From: Streptomyces diastatochromogenes
GTDB taxonomy: Bacteria; Actinomycetota; Actinomycetes; Streptomycetales; Streptomycetaceae
NCBI RefSeq assembly: GCF_002242805.1
Contig: NZ_MCGQ01000013.1
Location: 378,540-442,539, forward strand
Length of the DNA stretch: 64,000 bases
Direction: 5' to 3'
Within the stretch, counting starts at the first letter, position 1; each line of letters starts with the position of its first letter. Made by a program: the position numbers and the translations under genes. This document shows, piece after piece, positions 58,946 to 64,000 of this stretch. Under the pieces are notes generated by a model. The model saw only the letters and a list, made by a program, of their open reading frames with translations, made no database searches and was not told where the DNA came from.

Positions 58946-59047
58946 GGCTTCTCCCGGCGTTGCTGCATGTCACCTTGTGGGTGCATACCGTAGCCCCTCG
59001 GTCGGACATCATGTCCGGGAACCGAGAAAACGTATGCCGGGAAAACG

Positions 59048-59081
59048 TGAGGGCCGCGCGAGAAGTTCCCGCGCGGCCTCA
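59048..59081. terminator. terminator downstream of the L,D-transpeptidase gene
   Basis: TGAGGGCCGCGCG (59048-59060) pairs with CGCGCGGCCTCA (59070-59081) with a single bulged G. It lies 22 bp after the minus-strand stop of the transpeptidase gene. Confidence 0.7.
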
Positions 59082-59102
59082 CAACCCGTCAGAACCTGCC
59101 GG

Positions 59103-60320
59103 TCAGGCGGCACTTCCGGCGGTCCAAGCCCTCCACGCCATGTTCCAGCCGTTGAGCCCGTTGTCCGGGGACACCGTGGTGTCCGGGGAGTTCTTCACGA
59201 TCACGACGTCCCCGATGAGCGAGTTGTCGTAGAACCACTTGGCCGTGGTGTCGCCCTGCGCGCCCTGCACGTCCGCCAGGCCGACGCAGCCGTGACTGGT
59301 GCCCTCCCGGCCGAACGGCGGGTTGCCCCGGTTGTACCAGTAGTTGCCGTGGATGAAGGTGCCGGACGACGTCAGACGCATCGCGTGCGGCACGTCCGGG
59401 ATGTCGTACTCCCCGCCGAAGCCGACCGTCGACCCGTTCATCCGGGTCTGCACGAACTTCTCGGAGATCACCATCTGCCCGTTGTACGTGGTGTGCTGCG
59501 CGCTGCCCGCTGAGATCGGCACCGACTTGAGCGTCTTGCCGTCCCGAACCACCGTCATGGTCTGCGTGTTGACGTCGACCGTGGAGACCTGCGAGCGCCC
59601 GACCGTGAAGGACACCGTCTTCTTCTGCACGCCGTAGACGCCGCTCGCGCCCTGCACCCCGTCCAGGTCGATCTTCATCGTGACCTTGGAGCCGGCCTTC
59701 CAGTACTCCTGCGGCCGGAAGTCGAGCCGCTGGTCCCCGAACCAGTGCCCGACCACCTGCTGCCCGCTGCTGGAGTTGACCGTGATGTGCGACTGCACGG
59801 CCTTCTTGTCGGTGATGGACTTGTCGAAGGTGAACGACACCGGCATGCCCACGCCGACCGTCGAACCGTTGTCCGGCGTGTACGTGCCGATGAAGCTGTT
59901 CGCCGAGCTGACGGTGGTGAAGATGGAGTTGGCCGCCGCCGTACGTCCGCTCGCGTCCTTCGCGGTCGCGTCGATCTCGTACTTCGTGCCGCGCTCCAGC
60001 TGCTCCTTCGGCTTCCAGCCGCTGCCGTCCGCGGATATCGATCCCGGCACCGTCTGCCCCGACCCCGCCACGGTCATCTTCACGTCCGTCAGCTTGCCGT
60101 CGCTGACCTTCACGCCGGTCGCGTTGATGGACGCGCCGGTCGAACCGTCCTTGGCCGAGATCACCACCTTCGCCGTCGACGTCTTGGGCGAGTCCTTGCC
60201 GCCCTTGCTGTCGTCGGTGGCGTTGGCGTTTCCGCCGCAGGCGGTCAGGGTGAGGGCGCCGACCATCAGGGCGGCACAGGCCCCCAGTGCGCGCCGCGCT
60301 GCAATGTCCGGCGTTGTCAC
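59103..60320 (-). CDS. L,D-transpeptidase lipoprotein (YkuD) with Ig-like domains
   Basis: The 405-residue protein has a lipoprotein signal with lipobox LTAC near residue 28, a Lys/Ser/Thr-rich linker and two beta-sandwich (Ig-like) domains (about 50-250; GTYTPDNGSTVGVGMPVSF, SITDKKAVQSHITV). A YkuD L,D-transpeptidase domain follows with HGNYWYNRGNPPFG and catalytic SHGCVGL (Cys345). It makes 3-3 cross-links in peptidoglycan outside the membrane. The GTG at 60320 with TGGAG 8 nt upstream is chosen; the upstream open frame lacks a ribosome site. Confidence 0.95.
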   Translation of the reverse strand: MTTPDIAARRALGACAALMVGALTLTACGGNANATDDSKGGKDSPKTSTAKVVISAKDGSTGASINATGVKVSDGKLTDVKMTVAGSGQTVPGSISADGSGWKPKEQLERGTKYEIDATAKDASGRTAAANSIFTTVSSANSFIGTYTPDNGSTVGVGMPVSFTFDKSITDKKAVQSHITVNSSSGQQVVGHWFGDQRLDFRPQEYWKAGSKVTMKIDLDGVQGASGVYGVQKKTVSFTVGRSQVSTVDVNTQTMTVVRDGKTLKSVPISAGSAQHTTYNGQMVISEKFVQTRMNGSTVGFGGEYDIPDVPHAMRLTSSGTFIHGNYWYNRGNPPFGREGTSHGCVGLADVQGAQGDTTAKWFYDNSLIGDVVIVKNSPDTTVSPDNGLNGWNMAWRAWTAGSAA

Positions 60321-60463
60321 GGGCTGCTCCAGGTTCGTGTGATGTGCGTGATCCGTTCCAGTGCGTGGAGAAAGAGGGATCCGGCCCCGGGGGAGGTTCC
60401 CTCCGTTGCCCATGCACGCCATCACGTGACAGAACCGCGACAATCCGGGGCTCGACCCCGGTC

Positions 60464-61489
60464 CTACCGGCCCCCGTACAACTCCCCGTACGACGGCCAC
60501 ACTCCACCCGGCCCGTCGACCGACTCGGCGGCGCGCACGGCCCGTACGATCGCCCGCGTCACGAGATCGGCGCCGGCCGCGAGGATGTCGTTGAGCGCCA
60601 GCGGATGCCCGCCGAGCGGGCGCGCGCCCGTCGCCAGCGCGAACACCGTGTCGCCGTCGTGCAGCAGGTGCACCGGCCGTACGGCGCGGGCGATGCCGTC
60701 GTGCGCCGTGCCCGCGAGCTTCTGTGCCTGCGCCTTGGTGAGGTCCGCGTCGGTCGCGACCACCGCGAGCGTCGTGTTCAGCGGCGGGGGCGCGTTCTTG
60801 GACGCGGCCGCGTCGAGCCGCCGGCGCGCGGCCTCGTGCACGCGCGCCTCCGGGTACTCCACCCGCCCCTGGAACAACTCCCCGTACAGCACGCCCGTTT
60901 CGGGATCCACCACCGCCCCCGCGGCATTCGCGACCACCAGCGCGGCCACGGTGACCCCCGAGCCGAGGACCGCGCTCGCGGTCCCCACCCCGCCCTTGAG
61001 CTGCCCCGCCACGGCGCCCGTACCGGCGCCCGCACACCCCTCGCGCACCCGGGCGCCCGGCGCGCTCGCCGCGGCCGCCTCCACCGCCGCGCGCCCGGTC
61101 GCCGCGTCCGGGCGGGCGCGGAAGTTCCCGCCGCGCCCCAGGTCGAAGACGCAGGCGGCGGGGACCACCGGCACGACGTGGGCCGGATCCGTCCCGACCG
61201 GCACCCCGCGTCCCCGCTCCTCGAGCCAGGCCATGACGCCGGACGCCGCGTCGAGCCCGTAGGCGCTGCCTCCGGTCAGCACGACGGCGTCGACCTTCTG
61301 CACCACGTTGCGCGGGTCGAGGGCGTCGGTCTCCTTGGTCCCGGGGCCGCCTCCGCGCACGTCCACGGCGGCGACGGCGCCGCCCTCGGGCGCGAGGACG
61401 ACTGTGGTGCCGGTGAGCCAGCCGTCCCCGCTGCGGGTGGCGTGTCCCACCCGCAGCCCGGCCACATCCGTCAATGCGTCAACTGTCAT
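60464..61489 (-). CDS. P1/S58-family peptidase (DmpA/NylC type)
   Basis: The 341-residue protein is a S58/P1 N-terminal-nucleophile hydrolase: TDVAGLRVGHAT at the start, VLTGGSAYGLDAASGVMAW near residue 75, GGVGTASAVLGSGVTVAALV near 170 and LNTTLAVVATDADLTKAQAQ near 245. In NylC-type enzymes the chain cleaves itself before a Thr in the NTT segment, which becomes the nucleophile. Substrates can be D-amino-acid peptides or nylon oligomers. The ATG at 61489 and a GTG at 61507 are both possible starts; neither has a strong ribosome site. Confidence 0.88.
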   Translation of the reverse strand: MTVDALTDVAGLRVGHATRSGDGWLTGTTVVLAPEGGAVAAVDVRGGGPGTKETDALDPRNVVQKVDAVVLTGGSAYGLDAASGVMAWLEERGRGVPVGTDPAHVVPVVPAACVFDLGRGGNFRARPDAATGRAAVEAAAASAPGARVREGCAGAGTGAVAGQLKGGVGTASAVLGSGVTVAALVVANAAGAVVDPETGVLYGELFQGRVEYPEARVHEAARRRLDAAASKNAPPPLNTTLAVVATDADLTKAQAQKLAGTAHDGIARAVRPVHLLHDGDTVFALATGARPLGGHPLALNDILAAGADLVTRAIVRAVRAAESVDGPGGVWPSYGELYGGR

Positions 61490-61529
61490 GGGGGCAGTCT
61501 GGCCCACCCCCAGGACGCGTCCGAAGAGT

Positions 61530-62768
61530 TCAGGCGGCCGGTGCCGTCGCGTTCGCGCGCCGCTCGCGGCCGACCATGCGCGCCGTGAGCGTCACCCCGA
61601 CCGCCACCGCGGCCGCCGCCACGAACCCCGCGGCGAGCACCGCCCACTGGCCCAGGAAGGTGCAGCAGACCACCAGCAGCGCGGTGACCGGGAGGATCAG
61701 CTGCTGGCTGATGCCGACCTTGAAGTGCCGCGAGTGCAGCGCCCACACGGTCAGCAGGTACAGCGCCGTCGGCAGGGTCACGGCCGCCGAGGCGGACAAC
61801 GTGGAGATGTGCGCCTTGCCGACCGCCTGCTCCACCGCCACCTCCAGGCCCGCGCCGATCGCCGCGGCCGAGGCGAAGATCAGGTAGTGGCCGTAGCCCC
61901 ACAGGAACGCCTGTCTGTTGGAGGCCAGGTGACCATGGATGGGCACCACGAAGTAGATCCACCACGCGGAGAAGACGATCAGCAGGCCGCCCGCCGCGAT
62001 CGGCAGCAGCTCACCCAGCGCGTCGTGCTCGTCCACCGCCGACTTCACGGCCACCGTGGCCGCGGCGATCGTCTCGCCCAGCACGATGATCGTGAACAGC
62101 CCGTACCGCTCGGCGATGTGGTGCGCGTGCCAGGACGTCTCGTGGTTCCTCTCCGCGTACACCGGCACGCACAGCTCCGCGATCGCCATCACCAGGAACA
62201 CCCAGGGCCGGGCCGGCTCGGGCAGCAGGATCAGCCCCAGCCAGCCGACCAGGCACACCAGCACACCGCACGCGTATCTGAGCGCCGCGGTCCGCTCCGC
62301 GCCCTCGGCCGATCTCGCCACTCTCAGCCACTGCGCGACCATCGCCAGCCGCATGATCACGTAGCCGAGCCAGACCACCAGGAAGTCGTGCTCCTCGAAT
62401 GCCCGCGAGACGCCCGCGGCCAGCACCAGCACGCCGGCGATCTGGACCAGGGTCACCACCCGGTAGAGCGGGTCGTCGTTGTCGTACGCCGAGGCGAACC
62501 AGGTGAAGTTCATCCAGGCCCACCAGATGGCGAAGAACACCATCGCGTAGTTCAGGATCCCGTTGCCCGCGTGCCCCTCGGCCACGGCGTGCACGAGTTG
62601 CATGCCCGCCTGCGCGATGGCCACGACGAAACACAGGTCGAAGAACAGCTCTAGTGGTGAGGAGACCCGGTGCGCCTCGTCGCGCCCACGCGCTGTGAGC
62701 CTCCGCAGGGGCCCCCGGGACTTCTGCGCGCCCTGTGAAGCGGGCGCCGGAGTGGAACTGGACGTCAT
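61530..62768 (-). CDS. low temperature requirement protein A (LtrA) family membrane protein
   Basis: The 412-residue protein has about ten to twelve membrane helices and LtrA signatures: SPLELFFDLCFVVAIAQAG near residue 37, the WWAWMNFTWFASAYDNDDPL segment, RLAMVAQWLRVAR and an ERYGLFTIIVLGETI motif near residue 225. The role of LtrA proteins is unknown. The ATG at 62768 has GGGAGG only 1 nt upstream, so the true start is uncertain. A perfect 20-bp palindrome lies 33 bp upstream. Confidence 0.9.
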   Translation of the reverse strand: MTSSSTPAPASQGAQKSRGPLRRLTARGRDEAHRVSSPLELFFDLCFVVAIAQAGMQLVHAVAEGHAGNGILNYAMVFFAIWWAWMNFTWFASAYDNDDPLYRVVTLVQIAGVLVLAAGVSRAFEEHDFLVVWLGYVIMRLAMVAQWLRVARSAEGAERTAALRYACGVLVCLVGWLGLILLPEPARPWVFLVMAIAELCVPVYAERNHETSWHAHHIAERYGLFTIIVLGETIAAATVAVKSAVDEHDALGELLPIAAGGLLIVFSAWWIYFVVPIHGHLASNRQAFLWGYGHYLIFASAAAIGAGLEVAVEQAVGKAHISTLSASAAVTLPTALYLLTVWALHSRHFKVGISQQLILPVTALLVVCCTFLGQWAVLAAGFVAAAAVAVGVTLTARMVGRERRANATAPAA

Positions 62769-62801
62769 GCCTCCCAGGACAGCAGAAAACCGCCGCAATA
62801 T

Positions 62802-62821
62802 CTTGTGAACGCGTTCACAAG
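62802..62821. promoter_or_regulatory. perfect 20-bp palindrome CTTGTGAACGCGTTCACAAG
   Basis: The palindrome lies between ltrA (minus) and a small plus-strand gene at 62905. A fully symmetric TGTGAAC-GC-GTTCACA core with a central CG step is the shape of LacI/GalR-family operators. No such regulator is in the window. Confidence 0.65.
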
Positions 62822-62904
62822 GAATCGGGGGTCCACAGCCCCGGGAGAAGCCCCAGGTCGGAAGGCGTCTCCTGGCTTTCGGGCCGGGGCCGTACCCTTG
62901 GGGC

Positions 62905-63081
62905 ATGAGCACCGCCCCCGCACCCGAGCCGCGCGACCCGAAGCCCGCGCTGATCTTCGACGACCCGCTGAGCCAGCAGTCCTCGGACGACACCGACCGC
63001 GGGTGGGGCGAGCGCCCGGACGGCGACAGCGCCGCCGACCTCAAGCGCTTCCTCGACGAGAAGCCGCCCCACCACCTCTGA
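62905..63081 (+). CDS. small acidic conserved protein
   Basis: A 58-residue protein (MSTAPAPEPRDPKPALIFDD; then SQQSSDDTDRGWGERPDGDS and a final DLKRFLDEKPPHHL) is encoded between ltrA and mscL. It is acidic, lacks a signal peptide and is probably partly disordered. The composition and exact tail look like a remembered Streptomyces conserved small protein. No ribosome site is present; TACCCT at 62892-62897 ends 7 nt before the ATG, fitting a leaderless mRNA. Confidence 0.75.
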   Translation: MSTAPAPEPRDPKPALIFDDPLSQQSSDDTDRGWGERPDGDSAADLKRFLDEKPPHHL

Positions 63082-63136
63082 GCCGCCCGCGGGCTCCGGC
63101 CCGCTCGCAGGCTCCGAGCCGCCCGCGGGATCGCCG

Positions 63137-63595
63137 TCAGCGCTGGTCGTGTCCCGATCCGCGCTGCGCGACCAGCGCGTCGCGGATCTCCTTGAGCACC
63201 TCCAGCTCGGTCACCTCGATGACCTCCTGCGTGCCCTCGCGCGCCTTCTTGCGGGCCTCCTGCCGCGCCAGGTACTTCGACATCGGCAGCACCATCAGGA
63301 AGTACACGACCGTCGCCGTGATCAGGAAGGTCAGTGCGGCGCCGAGGACGGAGCCCCACATCAGCTGGATGCCGTGCGTCCCCTTGCACGAGGCGCTGAG
63401 GCACGAGCTGTAGTTGTCCAGGTTCTGTGTGCCGATCGCGCCCACCAGCGGGTTGATGATCCCCTTCACCACCGCGTTGACGATGTTCGTGAAGGCGGCG
63501 CCGATGACCACCGCGACTGCCAGATCGACGACGTTCCCGCGCATCAGGAAGGCCTTGAAGCCCTGCAAGATGCTCGGTTGCTTCTTCACGCTCAC
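63137..63595 (-). CDS. mscL: large-conductance mechanosensitive channel MscL
   Basis: The 152-residue protein has the MscL pattern: FKAFLMRGNVVDLAVAVVIG (first helix), AFTNIVNAVVKGIINPLVG, a periplasmic loop, a second helix (LTFLITATVVYFLMVLPM) and a charged coiled-coil tail (LEVLKEIRDALVAQ). It opens under hypo-osmotic stress to release solutes. The loop has two cysteines (SCLSASCKG), an actinobacterial feature. The GTG at 63595 is chosen because GAGGAG lies 8-9 nt upstream; a second GTG two codons later is also possible. Confidence 0.95.
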   Translation of the reverse strand: MSVKKQPSILQGFKAFLMRGNVVDLAVAVVIGAAFTNIVNAVVKGIINPLVGAIGTQNLDNYSSCLSASCKGTHGIQLMWGSVLGAALTFLITATVVYFLMVLPMSKYLARQEARKKAREGTQEVIEVTELEVLKEIRDALVAQRGSGHDQR

Positions 63596-63733
63596 TTCGG
63601 GGACTCTCCTCGCCTGCACCGGGTGTGGAACGAAACGCTCCGCAACCTACGGCACGGGTAGGCCATTGTGTCCAATTCCGTAGCTTGATCGAAGGACTTG
63701 ACGGCGGGCCGCCGAGGAAGCGGCCGAGGCGGC

Positions 63734-64000
63734 TCAGCACAGCGTCACCGCCAGTCGTGCCGTGGCGCTCGCACCGACGAGCCGCGCCGCCGTGGTGCGC
63801 GGCACCGACAGCACGACCAGCGCCCCGCTCTCGGACGCGCCCTCCAGGGGCTCCGGCACCTTCGTCACCCGCACGCCGCGTGCGAGCACCCGGGCGCCGC
63901 CTCCGGTCGACGGGTCCTCGGCGGCGATGACGTCGACGCGGTCGCCGGGCCGCAGCAACCGGACGGTGGCGGCGTCCGAGATCCGCACCGGCGCCGTCAC
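63734..64000 (-). CDS. SAF-domain protein, C-terminal part (CpaB/RcpC-like)
   Basis: The gene runs off the right edge. The visible 88 residues contain the SAF/RcpC segment RPGDRVDVIAAED followed by ARVLARGVRVTKVP and VVLSVPRTTAARLVGASATA, which is the C-terminal part of CpaB/RcpC-type pilus-assembly proteins. The apparent start at 64000 is only the window edge. It lies upstream of mscL on the same strand with a gap of about 140 bp. Confidence 0.7.
   Translation of the reverse strand: MTAPVRISDAATVRLLRPGDRVDVIAAEDPSTGGGARVLARGVRVTKVPEPLEGASESGALVVLSVPRTTAARLVGASATARLAVTLC

Overview
The window is high-GC actinobacterial DNA, almost certainly Streptomyces. It has very strong G/C bias at third codon positions, GTG/TTG/CTG starts, XRE-DUF397 and WXG100/ESX-type genes, SpoIIE-type phosphatases, an HrdD-type sigma factor and a 6C RNA. 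The right part (about 44-64 kb: TetR/MFS/MarR, LigB-type dioxygenase, GNAT, hrdD, TetR, WYL regulator, MFS, fruRKA, DUF6227, L,D-transpeptidase, S58 peptidase, LtrA, mscL, SAF protein) matches, from memory and unchecked, the order around SCO3189-SCO3207 of S. coelicolor. It therefore looks like core chromosome.

Left part, 0-20 kb: an alpha/beta hydrolase with a divergent TetR regulator; an ADP-ribosylglycohydrolase-like protein without the usual metal ligands; a sodium:solute symporter; a short-chain dehydrogenase divergent from an EthD-like protein across a perfect TetR-type operator; a large membrane protein; a D,D-carboxypeptidase with a giant acidic N-terminal extension; a GPP34 protein; an XRE-DUF397 pair; MerR; glutathione peroxidase; slipin; a membrane M23 peptidase; a double-glycine-leader peptide gene; and a membrane SpoIIE phosphatase coupled to a small downstream gene.

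Middle-left, 20-28 kb: a self-contained dihydroxyacetone phosphotransferase locus. HPr and DhaM are on the minus strand. An IclR regulator, a glycerol facilitator, DhaK, DhaL, enzyme I and a truncated second DhaK are on the plus strand. Two copies of one 26-bp operator-like sequence sit in the two control regions. The working model is glycerol/dihydroxyacetone uptake followed by PEP-dependent phosphorylation of dihydroxyacetone (EI to HPr to DhaM to DhaL-ADP/ATP to DhaK), controlled by the IclR protein.

Accessory region, 28-39 kb: a decayed stretch with a large palindrome, a GntR-like remnant, two lipoprotein genes and a dead tyrosine integrase. It is followed by a 7.7-kb island bounded by a 45-bp direct repeat of the 3' part of tRNA-Arg(CCU). 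The island carries a WXG100-like gene, a 1441-residue Rhs polymorphic toxin, its probable immunity gene, further small ORFs that look like a displaced toxin tip with a second immunity gene, and gene fragments. Next to the intact tRNA are an extra glutamyl-tRNA synthetase, a double-length IclR regulator and an M6 metalloprotease.

Core part, 44-64 kb: two DHA2 drug-efflux pumps with TetR, MarR and WYL regulators; hrdD with a perfect SigR-type promoter; a 6C small RNA; the fructose PTS operon fruR-fruK-fruA with an unusual three-hairpin spacer; and cell-wall and membrane genes ending in mscL. Protein functions are read from motifs and remembered family resemblance only; no database search was possible.
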